From Aquitalea palustris (GTDB taxonomy: Bacteria > Pseudomonadota > Gammaproteobacteria > Burkholderiales > Chromobacteriaceae): a stretch of 64,000 bases of DNA. Where the stretch lies: NCBI RefSeq assembly GCF_003693445.1, contig NZ_RFAR01000043.1, positions 1 to 64,000 on the forward strand, read 5' to 3'. Made by a program: the position numbers and the translations under genes. Shown here piece after piece: positions 55,962 through 64,000 of this stretch. Numbering within the stretch: position 1 is the first letter of the stretch; every line of letters starts with the position of its first letter. The notes beneath the pieces were generated by a model. That model had not been told where the DNA came from and made no database searches. It saw nothing but the letters and a program-made list of their open reading frames with translations.

Positions 55962-56972
55962 TCAATGCGTGCGCGTTACCTTGGACAGATGACGCGGGGT
56001 ATCGGGATTGAGGCCACGCGCCTCGGACAATCGTGCAGCCATCAGGTAGAAGCTCTGGATGGCCAGCAAGGGATCCAGTGCCTCGTCATCCGCAACACTG
56101 AGCGTCAGGTCACGGCTGGGCTCATCGGCCGGCGCGGCCAGCAGCACCCGCGCTCCACGGCCACGCATCTCGGCGGCCAGGGCAATCAGCCCCTGCTGCT
56201 CCGGTCCTCGCGGGGCAAACACCAGCAAGGGGTAGCCTTCGTCGATCAGCGCCATCGGCCCATGCTTGATTTCCGCACCAGAGAAGGCTTCGGCCTGGAT
56301 GGCGCAGGTTTCCTTGAACTTGAGCGCAGCTTCCAATGCCACGGCAAAGCCGAGACCGCGCCCGACCACCATGATGCGTTCGGCACCAGCCAGCACCGGA
56401 ATGGCAGCACTCCAGTCCTGGCGGCAGGCCTCTTTCAGTTGCTCCGGCAGCGCATCCAGCGCCCGCAGCAGGCCGTTATCACCCTGCCAGTGCGCCACCA
56501 GCCGGGCCACCGCCGACAGCGAGGCGATATAGCTCTTGGTGGCGGCCACGCTCTTTTCCTCGCCGGCACACAAGGGTAGCGACCACTCACAGGCAGCAGC
56601 CAGCGGCGATTCATGCTTGTTGACCAGCGCCACGGTGCGGGCACCGGCTTCGGCCAGGCGGCTCATGGTGTCGATCAGGTCCGGGCTCTGGCCCGACTGC
56701 GACAGCGCCACCGCCAGTTGTCCCTTCACCGCCAGCGGCGCGTGATGCAGGGTCACCAGCGACATGGGCAGGGACACCACCGGCACACCCAGGCGCTGCA
56801 TGGCCAGATAGGCAAAATAGCTGGCAGCATGGTCGGAGCTGCCACGCGCCACGGTCAGCGCCAGTGTGGGCCGGGCGGTAGCCAGTTCGCGGCCCAGCAC
56901 CGCCAGGCCCTCGTCGGCATACATGTGTTGTGTGGCCACGGCATCCGCCGCAGATAGCGCTTCTTCATACAT
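55962..56972 (-). CDS. SIS-domain glucosamine-6-phosphate deaminase (NagB-II type)
   Basis: 336 residues with two SIS domains: ARGSSDHAASYFAYLAMQ, ALSQSGQSPDLIDTM, EEKSVAATKSYIASL in the first, VVGRGLGFAVALEAALKFKETCAIQAEAFSGAEIKHGPMALI in the second. In Shewanella and relatives this family replaces NagB and yields fructose-6-phosphate. Its position between nagA and the PTS genes supports that role. Start uncertain: ATG at 56972 (8-base overlap with nagA) or 12 codons earlier. Confidence 0.9.
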   Translation of the reverse strand: MYEEALSAADAVATQHMYADEGLAVLGRELATARPTLALTVARGSSDHAASYFAYLAMQRLGVPVVSLPMSLVTLHHAPLAVKGQLAVALSQSGQSPDLIDTMSRLAEAGARTVALVNKHESPLAAACEWSLPLCAGEEKSVAATKSYIASLSAVARLVAHWQGDNGLLRALDALPEQLKEACRQDWSAAIPVLAGAERIMVVGRGLGFAVALEAALKFKETCAIQAEAFSGAEIKHGPMALIDEGYPLLVFAPRGPEQQGLIALAAEMRGRGARVLLAAPADEPSRDLTLSVADDEALDPLLAIQSFYLMAARLSEARGLNPDTPRHLSKVTRTH

Positions 56973-58086
56973 CAGAGACGACAAGGTGTTCCCCTTCCAG
57001 GTAGACATCCAGCAAATTCAAGGCATCATCCAGCACCAGCACATCGGCCCAGGCGCCGGCTTCCAGCCGGCCACGGTCGGCATGGCCCAGGTAGTCGGCC
57101 GGATACAAGGACAGCCGGTGTGAGGCCTCGGCCAGCGGCAGCCCGATGGCCAGCAGATTGCGCAAGGCCTGATCCATGGTCAGCGTACTGCCGGCCAGCG
57201 TGCCGTCGGCAAGCCGCACTCCCCCCATGCACTTGGTCACCGCATGCGAACCGAGCTTGTACTCACCGTCCGGCATGCCGGCAGCGGCAGTGGAGTCGGT
57301 GACGCAGTACAGCCGCGGAATGGCACGCAAGGCAGTACGGATGGCGCCGGGATGCACATGCAGCAGGTCCGGGATCAGCTCGGCATATTCGGCATGCGCC
57401 AGCGCGGCCCCCACCATGCCCGGCTCGCGGTGATGCAGGCCGCTCATGGCATTGAACAAATGGGTAAAACCAGCCGCACCCTGCTGCAGCGCTTGCACGC
57501 CATCCTCGTAACTACCCAGGGTATGGCCGATCTGCACCCGGATGCCGGCATCGCTCAGCGCACGGATGATCTCCATATGGCCGGGAATTTCCGGTGCCAG
57601 CGTCAGCAGCGCGATGGGGGCCAGTTGACCCAGCTTGTCGATTTGCGACAGCACGGCACGACAAGCATCGTCCGGCTGGGCACCCAGCTTGCCCGGATTG
57701 ATGTACGGGCCTTCCAGATGCACGCCCAGCAGCCGTGCCGTGCCGGGGGTGCGCTGACGGCAGCAAGGCCCCAGCGCGGCCAACACGTTTTCAATCTCGT
57801 CCATTGGCGCGGTCATGGTGGTGGCCAGCATGGCGGTGGTGCCATGCTGCGCATGCAGCCGGGCAACCGCTTCGGCCGCGCGGCCGCCTTCCATGATGTC
57901 CACCCCGCCGCCGCCGTGTACATGCAGGTCGATAAAGCCGGGCAGGATGTAACGCTCTACCGCGCGGCCAGAGGCCAGCCGGCCATCGATGGCGGCGATG
58001 CGGCCATCCGCACCCAGGGTGATCGTGCCGTCCAGCCAGCCATTGCCGCTCAGGATGCGGCCCTGCAGTACATGTTGTGTCGTCAT
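56965..58086 (-). CDS. nagA: N-acetylglucosamine-6-phosphate deacetylase
   Basis: 373 residues, amidohydrolase. Metal and substrate motifs: LPGFIDLHVHGGGGVDIMEG, LLGVHLEGPYINPGKLGAQP, RVQIGHTLGS, GFTHLFNAMSGLHHREPGMVG and CVTDSTAAAGMPDGEY with the catalytic Asp. Converts GlcNAc-6-P to GlcN-6-P plus acetate. The ATG overlaps the nagR stop (ATGA). Confidence 0.97.
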   Translation of the reverse strand: MTTQHVLQGRILSGNGWLDGTITLGADGRIAAIDGRLASGRAVERYILPGFIDLHVHGGGGVDIMEGGRAAEAVARLHAQHGTTAMLATTMTAPMDEIENVLAALGPCCRQRTPGTARLLGVHLEGPYINPGKLGAQPDDACRAVLSQIDKLGQLAPIALLTLAPEIPGHMEIIRALSDAGIRVQIGHTLGSYEDGVQALQQGAAGFTHLFNAMSGLHHREPGMVGAALAHAEYAELIPDLLHVHPGAIRTALRAIPRLYCVTDSTAAAGMPDGEYKLGSHAVTKCMGGVRLADGTLAGSTLTMDQALRNLLAIGLPLAEASHRLSLYPADYLGHADRGRLEAGAWADVLVLDDALNLLDVYLEGEHLVVSDV

Positions 58087-58817
58087 CGTCTCAGTTCAGC
58101 GACAAAGTCGTAGTAATCGTTACGGCAATAGGTATCAGTCAGTTCTATTGCCAGATTGTCGGCATTGAAGCCGATCCGGGTAATCAACAGCATGGCCTCG
58201 CCCTGGCGGATGCCGGCCAGCGCCGCAATCTCCGGCGAGGCATTCACCGCCCGGATATGCTGCAAGGCGCGCACCACCGAGTGGCCAGCGGCATCCAGGT
58301 AGGCGTACAGCGAGTTGCCTACTTTATGCGGCTCTGGCAGATAGGCCACTGGCAATGTGGTCATCTCTATCGCCATCACCACGCCATCAGCCAGCCGCTG
58401 CCGCTTCAGCCGCGCCACCTGCGAGGTGGGGGACAAGCCCAGCTTGATCACCTCGTCGTTGCTGGGCGGATGAATGCCCCGCTCCAGCCATACCGACGAA
58501 GGTTCGAACCCGCGCTGACGCAGCTGTTCGGTAAATCCGGTCAGCCGCGACAGGGGCTGCTCCAGCCGGGGCGTGATAAAGGTGCCCGAGCCATGACGGC
58601 GGCGAATCAGCCCCTGCTCCAGCAATACATCCATGGCCTTGCGGGCAGTTACCCGCGAAATACCGAGTTCTTCAGAAAAAGTCCGCTCCGATGGCAGGGC
58701 CTCATCGGCCTGCCACCAGCCGGCATTAATGGCATCGGCCAGTTTTCTGGCCAGTTGCAAATACAGCGGGGTGGTGGATTCACCCTCGGGCTTGAGTGCA
58801 CTCCAGCGATTTTCCAT
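58083..58817 (-). CDS. nagR: GntR/HutC family regulator of the nag operon (NagR/DasR type)
   Basis: 244 residues. Winged helix PLYLQLARKLADAINAGWW...LPSERTFSEELGISRVTARKAMDVLLEQGLIRRRHGSGTFI and a UTRA ligand domain with the ending NLAIELTDTYCRNDYYDFVAEL. Such regulators sense GlcN-6-P or GlcNAc-6-P. First gene of the operon. The ATG at 58817 fits the family; the longer frame extends into the operator region. Confidence 0.92.
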   Translation of the reverse strand: MENRWSALKPEGESTTPLYLQLARKLADAINAGWWQADEALPSERTFSEELGISRVTARKAMDVLLEQGLIRRRHGSGTFITPRLEQPLSRLTGFTEQLRQRGFEPSSVWLERGIHPPSNDEVIKLGLSPTSQVARLKRQRLADGVVMAIEMTTLPVAYLPEPHKVGNSLYAYLDAAGHSVVRALQHIRAVNASPEIAALAGIRQGEAMLLITRIGFNADNLAIELTDTYCRNDYYDFVAELRR

Positions 58818-58905
58818 AAGCGGTCTGCATGTGGTCTTGACGATAACAGGCTCAATATCGCACTCATTCCCGGCTGCGCCTAGCGGCTGGATTGCTGATG
58901 AAGTT

Positions 58906-58934
58906 AATACCACTTAAATACCACGTCAATACCA
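58906..58934. promoter_or_regulatory. Three AATACCA repeats with 11-bp phase upstream of nagR
   Basis: AATACCA occurs at 58906-58912, 58917-58923 and 58928-58934, exactly 11 bases apart, about 90-115 bases upstream of nagR. Helically phased direct repeats suggest cooperative binding of one protein on one face of DNA. Confidence 0.6.
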
Positions 58935-59046
58935 ATTTTCTCGAATCATCAGTAAATCCATGATCATTGGCAAAACGACAGGTAGTAGCTGCCACCAGCG
59001 CTGGGCATCTTGCAAGCACGGTTTGCTGGCTGCCATATCAAGTACA

Positions 59047-59071
59047 ACCATTAATTGGTATTGAATTGGTA
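59047..59071. promoter_or_regulatory. Second cluster of TTGGTA half-sites upstream of nagR
   Basis: TTGGTA at 59055-59060 and 59066-59071 is the reverse-complement core of the first cluster (TACCAA), again 11 bases apart; ACCA at 59047-59050 completes ACCATTAATTGGT. It lies about 120-140 bases from the first cluster, so a DNA loop is possible. The rest of 58935-59227 holds no convincing gene. Confidence 0.5.
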
Positions 59072-59227
59072 ATAAATAACAAGCTAAACCGTGCAGAGCT
59101 TGCGGTATGAGCCGGCAGCTGCCGACGGCGGTGGCGTGGCCTGGTCCAGCAAATGGCCGTGCTGGCATTGCGCGGCCAGCGTGGCCAGAAAACCACAGCA
59201 ACTGGTATGTGCTCGGACGCAGGCATG

Positions 59228-59259
59228 AAAAAAGGGCCGCTGCTTATGCACGGCCCTTT
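59228..59259 (-). terminator. Intrinsic terminator after the EamA gene
   Basis: AAAGGGCCG and CGGCCCTTT flank an 11-base loop; the minus strand continues into TTTTTTC. Confidence 0.85.
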
Positions 59260-59300
59260 GCTAGTGAAGTGAAGCGGCCGCCACGGGCCGCAACAAGTGA

Positions 59301-60176
59301 TCAGCGCTTGCGCCAGCTGATGAGAATGACCCCAGACAGGATGATGACCATGGCGATGATTTCCTGCTGGCCAACATGTTCACCCAGCAGCAATACCCCC
59401 AGCATCACCGCGATGATGGGGTTGACGTAGGCATAGCTGGTGGCTGCCGCCGGCGAAACAGTTTTCAGCAGATGCAGATAAGCGCTGTAGGCCAGCATGG
59501 AGCCGAAGATCGACAGATAGGCAATGGCTGCCCAGCCCTGCCATGACGGTGCGGCTGCCAGCCGTTCGCCCACCACAGTACTGCCCAGCAGCAGGGCCAG
59601 ACCGCCAAAAATCATCATCCAGGCACTGCCCATCGGCCCCTTGGGTTGCACGATGACCCGGCTCCAGGCTGAACCCAGCGCCCAGCCGGCCGACGCAAAC
59701 AGCAGCCAGAACGCCCCCAGCGGGCTGGCGCGCAGATTGGAACCCAGATTCAGTACCAGCATGCCCAGCATGCCCAGCGCGATACCCGCCCACTCACGCC
59801 GGGTGGCGCGCAGGCCAAAACAGAAACGGCCAAACAGCACGGTAAACAAGGGCACGGTGGCCACCACCAGCGCCGCCACCCCGGAGGACACCTGTTTTTC
59901 TGCCAGGGTGACAAAACCATTGCCGATGGCCGGCATCAACACCCCCAGAATGGCGGCCCCGCGCAGCTCCTGCCGGCTAGGCAGACGATGGCCACGCAGC
60001 AGCAGGAAAGCCAGCATCACGCTGCCGGCAAACAGAAAACGCAAGCCGGCCATCATGAAGGGCGGCCAGGACTCGATACCGATGCGTATGAAGAAATAGG
60101 TAGAGCCCCAGATCACATACAGGGCAAAGAAGGCTGACAGGGTCAGCATGGACAGCGAAGCGTGGCGGGAAGGCAT
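59301..60176 (-). CDS. EamA/DMT superfamily transporter
   Basis: 291 residues, ten membrane helices in two EamA repeats. ALYVIWGSTYFFIRIGIESWPPFMMAGLRFLFAG and the second-half SYAYVNPIIAVMLGVLLLGE are typical, nearest to YedA-like exporters. Probable metabolite or drug efflux; substrate unknown. Confidence 0.88.
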   Translation of the reverse strand: MPSRHASLSMLTLSAFFALYVIWGSTYFFIRIGIESWPPFMMAGLRFLFAGSVMLAFLLLRGHRLPSRQELRGAAILGVLMPAIGNGFVTLAEKQVSSGVAALVVATVPLFTVLFGRFCFGLRATRREWAGIALGMLGMLVLNLGSNLRASPLGAFWLLFASAGWALGSAWSRVIVQPKGPMGSAWMMIFGGLALLLGSTVVGERLAAAPSWQGWAAIAYLSIFGSMLAYSAYLHLLKTVSPAAATSYAYVNPIIAVMLGVLLLGEHVGQQEIIAMVIILSGVILISWRKR

Positions 60177-60236
60177 GGCAGACTCGGGGATACTGGCCGC
60201 TTACCATGCCTTCCGCATGCAGAAAACTCAAGCCTT

Positions 60237-60276
60237 GCCGGGAAAATATCTGTTCTGCAGACAGAACAATCCCGGC
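60237..60276. promoter_or_regulatory. Nested inverted repeat between tolQ and the EamA gene
   Basis: Outer arms GCCGGGA (60237-60243) and TCCCGGC (60270-60276) enclose TGTTCTG-CAGA-CAGAACA (60251-60268). It could be a hairpin ending tolQ transcription (no T-run) or an operator for the EamA gene, which starts 61 bases further on. Confidence 0.5.
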
Positions 60277-60291
60277 CTTCTACCCTGCTGC

Positions 60292-60960
60292 CTAGCGGGT
60301 GGCCAGCCGCTGCAGGATGTTGGAAAACTCTTCCATATAGGTATCAAAGCGGGTAGCCAGCCGGTCGACATCGGTGGCAAAGCGGTTATAGGCCACCACC
60401 GCCGGGATGGCGGCGAACAGGCCGATGGCCGTGGCCACCAGTGCCTCGGCAATACCCGGCGCCACCGTGGACAAGGTGGCCTGGCCGGCATTACCCAGCC
60501 CGATAAAGGCATGCATGATGCCCCACACCGTGCCGAACAAGCCGACATAGGGACTGACCGACCCTACCGTCGCCAGAAAGGAAGTATGGCTGTCCAGTGC
60601 ATCCAGCTCACGCTGGGCGGCAGCACGCATGGCACGGCGCGAGCCATCCATGATGTCGGACAGCTCGGCGCTGCTGCGACCGCGCAGCTTGAGGAATTCG
60701 GCGAAGCCAGACTGAAAGATGCGCTCCATGCCCACGGTGTCGTTACGCCGGTTGGCATCCTCGTACAGCCGGTTCAGGTCGGCCCCGCTCCAGAAATTGC
60801 GCTCGAACTCGTCACTGTGGCGTCGTGCCGCGCGCAGCACGGCAATCTTGTTGAAGATGAGCGCCCAGGACAGCACGGACACCACGGCCAGGCCGGCCAT
60901 GACCAGCTGCACCACCAGACTGGCGTTCATCACCAGACTGAAAATGGAAATCTGCTGCAC
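60292..60960 (-). CDS. tolQ: TolQ/ExbB-family proton channel subunit
   Basis: 222 residues. Three membrane helices and the MotA/TolQ/ExbB signature FLATVGSVSPYVGLFGTVWGIMHAFIGLG and VAPGIAEALVATAIGLFAAIPAVVAYNRF. GTG start with AAGGA six bases upstream (N-terminus VQQISIFSLVMNASLVVQLVMAGL). Energises TolA or TonB-like proteins together with TolR/ExbD, but neither tolR nor exbD follows: the next gene is the EamA transporter. Confidence 0.92.
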   Translation of the reverse strand: MQQISIFSLVMNASLVVQLVMAGLAVVSVLSWALIFNKIAVLRAARRHSDEFERNFWSGADLNRLYEDANRRNDTVGMERIFQSGFAEFLKLRGRSSAELSDIMDGSRRAMRAAAQRELDALDSHTSFLATVGSVSPYVGLFGTVWGIMHAFIGLGNAGQATLSTVAPGIAEALVATAIGLFAAIPAVVAYNRFATDVDRLATRFDTYMEEFSNILQRLATR

Positions 60961-60986
60961 GATGTTTCCTTGTCTAAAAGCGCGGC

Positions 60987-61574
60987 CTAGCGCAAAACGC
61001 GGCCGCTGGCGAAATCGATGATGGTGGAAGGCTTTCTGCGCTTGCCGATACGGCCGGGCAGGGTCAAGACCCGCTCGCCAAAAGCCTGCCGGCAAGCACG
61101 GGCCGTCTTGAGCGAACGCTGACCGGCGCGGTTGGCCGAGGTCGACACCAGCGCCGTGCCCAGCGCCCGGCACAAGGCCGCAGCCTCGCCATGGGCGGTA
61201 ATGCGCACGGCAAGCTGCGCATGGCGACCGCGCAAGGCCGGTGGCACTTGATGCGAGGCTGGCAACAAAAAGGTATAGGGACCGGGCCAGTAGCCGGCAA
61301 GTTCCGCCCATTGTGCCGCCGTCAGCGGCTGCACCAGATGGCGGATCTGGCTGACATCGGCAGCGATGACGATCAGGCCCTTGTGGTTCGGTCTGGCTTT
61401 CACCGCCAATACACGCCGGATGGCGCGCGCATCCTCGGGCAGACAGCCCAGGCCAAAACAGGACTCAGTGGAATAGGCAATCACGCCACCCGCTCGCAAG
61501 CGCGCAGCTGCCTGCTGCATCAGGCCGGCCTTGGGCAAGCGGCGACGGGACAACCGCAATGGCAGGTGGGACAT
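60987..61574 (-). CDS. tsaC: Threonylcarbamoyl-AMP synthase (TsaC/Sua5 family)
   Basis: 195 residues. YrdC-type fold: GGVIAYSTESCFGLGCLPEDARAI, VKARPNHKGLIVIAAD, WPGPYTFLLPA, and LVSTSANRAGQ. Makes the threonylcarbamoyl adenylate for t6A37 in tRNAs decoding ANN codons. ATG at 61574 gives MSHLPLRLSRRRL. Short form without the Sua5 C-terminal domain. Twenty-six bases upstream of tolQ. Confidence 0.93.
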   Translation of the reverse strand: MSHLPLRLSRRRLPKAGLMQQAAARLRAGGVIAYSTESCFGLGCLPEDARAIRRVLAVKARPNHKGLIVIAADVSQIRHLVQPLTAAQWAELAGYWPGPYTFLLPASHQVPPALRGRHAQLAVRITAHGEAAALCRALGTALVSTSANRAGQRSLKTARACRQAFGERVLTLPGRIGKRRKPSTIIDFASGRVLR

Positions 61575-61654
61575 CGGCGAACAAACCACAAAAAACAGAA
61601 GCTGCCATTGTAGCGGCAGCGTCCCCTGCGGCGAAACCGCGATCTGCTGCGATT

Positions 61655-62383
61655 TCAGTCTTTCTGGTTAAGATATTTGGCATTGATGCGCGCCAGCGTA
61701 CCGTCGTGCTGCATGCCACGCAGCAATTCATTCAACTGCTGCACCTGGCTGTCCGGCATGGCCGGATTGCAGGCCAGATACAGCAAGGTGGTATTGAAGG
61801 TCAGCACGGGTTTGAGCTGACTGACCTTTTCCCGCGCCAGCAAGGAAGCACCCAGGTATTTGCCCGTGGCCCAGAAATCAATGCGACCGGCCAGCAGCTT
61901 TTTGACATTGAGCTGGTCGGTGTTGGCCAGATCCACATCAAAGCCACGGTCGATCAGGTATTGCGAGATGGCATCGCCGCTATAACCGCCGATCTTGAAG
62001 CTGCGCGCTTCTTCCAGAGACAGGATGGCATGCCGGTTGTCGGCACGGGCGTACAGCACCCAGGGGTTTTCCACCAGCGGGCCTATCCACTTGAACTGAT
62101 GCTCGCGGCTATCGGTACGGGTGGTGGAGTAAAGACAGGTATTGGCTTCCAGCACCGTCAGATTGAACGCGCGTATCCACGGTAGCAAGCTGATGCCATA
62201 ACTGACGCCAGCGCGTCGGAACAGCTCCTGCACGATGTCGGTGGACAATCCACTGATGTGGCCGCCCGTCCCCATCATGTTGAAGGGCGGGTAATCCTCG
62301 GTCAGCACCTTGAGCGGAGGGGCTGCCTGGGCCAACTGGCTGCACAACAGCAGCAGGCTGGCTAGATGAAGTTGGATGCGCAT
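61655..62383 (-). CDS. Periplasmic substrate-binding protein, family 3 (amino-acid type)
   Basis: 242 residues. Signal peptide MRIQLHLASLLLLCSQLAQA, then the SBP_bac_3 pattern LKVLTEDYPPFNMMG...ISGLSTDIVQELFRRAGV. No permease or ATPase gene is next to it, as is common for stand-alone binding proteins of this family; it may work in sensing rather than transport. Ligand unknown. Confidence 0.85.
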   Translation of the reverse strand: MRIQLHLASLLLLCSQLAQAAPPLKVLTEDYPPFNMMGTGGHISGLSTDIVQELFRRAGVSYGISLLPWIRAFNLTVLEANTCLYSTTRTDSREHQFKWIGPLVENPWVLYARADNRHAILSLEEARSFKIGGYSGDAISQYLIDRGFDVDLANTDQLNVKKLLAGRIDFWATGKYLGASLLAREKVSQLKPVLTFNTTLLYLACNPAMPDSQVQQLNELLRGMQHDGTLARINAKYLNQKD

Positions 62384-62596
62384 ATTACCCCTCCCGAAAC
62401 AACACAGGAATCATACCTGCGCCCTCAGTTCACCTTAGCCAAGGATGTGGACTTACGCTATCTGGTGCTTGTGTTGGCAAGAAATAGAGGTGAATGACAG
62501 CAGACTGATCCTCCCAAATGGCATGACCAGTCTGATAGATCACGAGTCAGACTAGCCCTAAAGTGAAGGCTTCGCATCATCAGAAAAGTGGCACCC

Positions 62597-63544
62597 ATGC
62601 CCGACAGCGTGCAAATAGGTGCAAATGTATTCTTGCAGCAGGGACATGCCCTGCTTAAACAGGCCGAGAGTCTGTCAGTGGATTTCGAGCAGGCCGTCCA
62701 ATTGATTGCTGCCACACAAGGCAAGCTGGTGGTCTGTGGCATGGGAAAATCTGGCATCATCGGCCGCAAGATTGCCGCCACCCTGGCCTCCACCGGTAGC
62801 CCCAGCTTTTTTGTTCACCCTGCAGAAGCTTTTCATGGCGACCTGGGCATGATTACTGCCCAGGACAGTGTGCTATTGCTGTCCTACAGTGGTGAAACCG
62901 ATGAAGTCCGGAGGCTGCTCCCACACTTGCAACAGCTTGGCGTACCAGTCATCGCCATCACGGCGGTGGCTGTGTCTACACTGGCCACTGCCGCCGATCT
63001 GACGCTCCATGTCGATGTTCCCCGCGAGTGCTGCCCGAATAATCTGGCCCCCACCACCTCCACCACCATGATGCTGGTGATGGGAGATGCCCTCGCCATG
63101 GCGCTCATGACAAAGCGGGCATTTCAGCCAGAAGACTTCGCCCGACGACATCCCGGCGGATCGCTGGGAAAAAAACTGTTGACCCGGGTAGGCGACGTGA
63201 TGCACCGGCACCCTCCCAGCTGCGCACTGTCGGCACCCTTCCGCACCATCGTCAACACGATGACACACGGCCAGTTGGGACTATCTCTAGTCGTAGACGA
63301 GGCACAAAAGACGCTGGGCATCATTACAGATGGCGATCTGCGTCGAGCCATGGAACAGCATGAAGCACTCGGCCAGTTGCAGGCGCACCAGTTAATGACA
63401 CCCGACCCACTCACCATTCCGCAGGACGCGCCATTAGGTGCAGCCCAAGAAAAAATGGCACGTCACCAAGTCACCGCGCTGGTGGCAATCAACCCTCAGC
63501 ACGTAGCAACAGGGGTCATCAGGCTGCTTGACCTGTGCACATGA
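62597..63544 (+). CDS. kpsF: Arabinose-5-phosphate isomerase (KdsD/KpsF/GutQ family)
   Basis: 315 residues. SIS domain (GKLVVCGMGKSGIIGRKIAATLASTGSPSFFVHPAEAFHGDLGMI, LSYSGETDEV) followed by two CBS domains (VGDVMHRHPPSC, QLMTPDPLTIP). Makes arabinose-5-phosphate for Kdo, here probably for capsule. The gene symbol follows its position directly before a KpsM-like gene. ATG at 62597 chosen; a GTG three codons earlier is also in frame. Confidence 0.9.
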   Translation: MPDSVQIGANVFLQQGHALLKQAESLSVDFEQAVQLIAATQGKLVVCGMGKSGIIGRKIAATLASTGSPSFFVHPAEAFHGDLGMITAQDSVLLLSYSGETDEVRRLLPHLQQLGVPVIAITAVAVSTLATAADLTLHVDVPRECCPNNLAPTTSTTMMLVMGDALAMALMTKRAFQPEDFARRHPGGSLGKKLLTRVGDVMHRHPPSCALSAPFRTIVNTMTHGQLGLSLVVDEAQKTLGIITDGDLRRAMEQHEALGQLQAHQLMTPDPLTIPQDAPLGAAQEKMARHQVTALVAINPQHVATGVIRLLDLCT

Positions 63545-64000
63545 AACCGCAACTGGACCTGATCCGCCGCACCGTGCTGGCGTTGTTTCTGCGGGAAATG
63601 AAAACCCGTTTTGGCAAATACCGGCTGGGCTATCTGTGGTGTCTGCTGGAGCCGTTGGCGCATATAAGCATCTTGCTGCTGCTATTTGGCTACATCATGC
63701 ACCGTAGTATTCCTTCCATTCCGTTTCCACTGTTTCTGTTGTGCGGAGTGCTGCCATTTCTGATGTTCAACCAGATCGTCTCCCGCTCCCTCAATGCACT
63801 TGATGCCAATCAGGGCCTGCTCAGCTACCGCCCGGTGCAAGCCATCGATCTGATATTGGCACGCACTCTGCTGGAGGGTGTCATTGGTACGGCAGTCTTC
63901 TTGCTGCTATTGCTGTGTTTGGCACTAGCCGGACAGAACATTGCACTGGATCAGCTCCCTGCACTGTGTGGCTACTGGTTGTTGCTCTTGCTCTTCAGTT
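63541..64000 (+). CDS. kpsM: Capsule export ABC permease, KpsM type (cut by window edge)
   Basis: First 153 residues. Begins MKPQLDLIRRTVLALFLREMKTRFGKYRLGYLWCLLEPLAHISILLLLFGYIM, the start of ABC-2 polysaccharide exporters (KpsM/CtrC/BexB). LCGVLPFLMFNQIVSRSLNALDANQGLLSY fits group 2 capsule permeases. ATG overlaps the kpsF stop (ATGA). The rest of the capsule locus lies beyond the window. Confidence 0.9.
   Translation, partial: MKPQLDLIRRTVLALFLREMKTRFGKYRLGYLWCLLEPLAHISILLLLFGYIMHRSIPSIPFPLFLLCGVLPFLMFNQIVSRSLNALDANQGLLSYRPVQAIDLILARTLLEGVIGTAVFLLLLLCLALAGQNIALDQLPALCGYWLLLLLFS

Noticed and set aside
58497-58515. tRNA-like T-arm motif GGTTCGAACCC
   Set aside because: It lies in nagR coding sequence (residues RGFEP) and has no acceptor or anticodon stems around it.
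58926-59201. Possible 91-residue minus-strand gene upstream of nagR
   Set aside because: No Shine-Dalgarno, and it contains the phased operator repeats; composition does not look like protein.

Overview
The window is high-GC bacterial chromosome with densely packed, mostly minus-strand genes. It looks like a member of the order Neisseriales, probably the Chromobacteriaceae group (Chromobacterium, Aquitalea or Vogesella-like). This is inferred from the betaproteobacterial gene orders hisGDCBHAFIE-HIT-tatABC, ctaCDG-DUF2970-ctaE and ilvBNC-pssA-leuA, and from the nag PTS operon; no rRNA or other marker is present to prove it. I see no tRNA, rRNA, CRISPR array, insertion sequence or prophage.

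Layout. 1-5.6 kb: the N-terminus of a giant LapA-type surface adhesin (cut by the window edge) and its type I secretion ATPase and membrane fusion protein, with a LuxR-type regulator. 5.9-15.0 kb: Tat translocase genes and a nearly complete histidine pathway, interrupted by two intrinsic terminators. 15.1-15.8 kb: a YcgR/PilZ c-di-GMP receptor. 15.9-24.3 kb: a caa3-type cytochrome c oxidase with its heme A and copper assembly factors. 24.6-26.5 kb: an HD-GYP protein convergent with bioD. 26.8-33.3 kb: branched-chain amino acid genes, including a leuA whose reading frame carries an extra N-terminal helix-turn-helix domain. 33.5-35.4 kb: an ECF sigma factor with three small partners. 35.4-41.2 kb: guaD/marR, mntH, a lytic transglycosylase and proS. 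41.4-46.7 kb: kup, a GNAT-AmpD fusion, a hemerythrin protein and transaldolase. 46.7-50.1 kb: a Dabb protein, phoBR with a Pho box, a possible small RNA and an Lrp-family regulator. 50.3-58.8 kb: gapA and an N-acetylglucosamine operon (nagR-nagA-nagB-II-EIIA/HPr/EI-nagE). 59.3-62.4 kb: an EamA transporter, a tolQ without tolR, tsaC and a periplasmic binding protein. 62.6-64 kb: the start of a capsule export locus (kpsF-kpsM).

Functional themes. The adhesin and secretion genes, the PilZ protein and the HD-GYP protein all point to c-di-GMP-controlled attachment. The nag operon is a self-contained phosphorelay: PEP to EI, HPr and EIIA on one chain, then EIIB/EIIC on NagE, then deacetylation and deamination to feed glycolysis.

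Most unusual signals: (1) the HTH-LeuA fusion, with five copies of one octamer in its promoter and start region; (2) a pair of mutually exclusive hairpins at the ribosome-binding site of the EIIA-HPr-EI gene; (3) 11-bp-phased AATACCA repeats upstream of nagR; (4) a GNAT-AmpD fusion; (5) an unexplained terminator plus structured RNA between phoB and the Lrp gene. Start codons were chosen from Shine-Dalgarno sequences, family N-termini and four-base ATGA overlaps.
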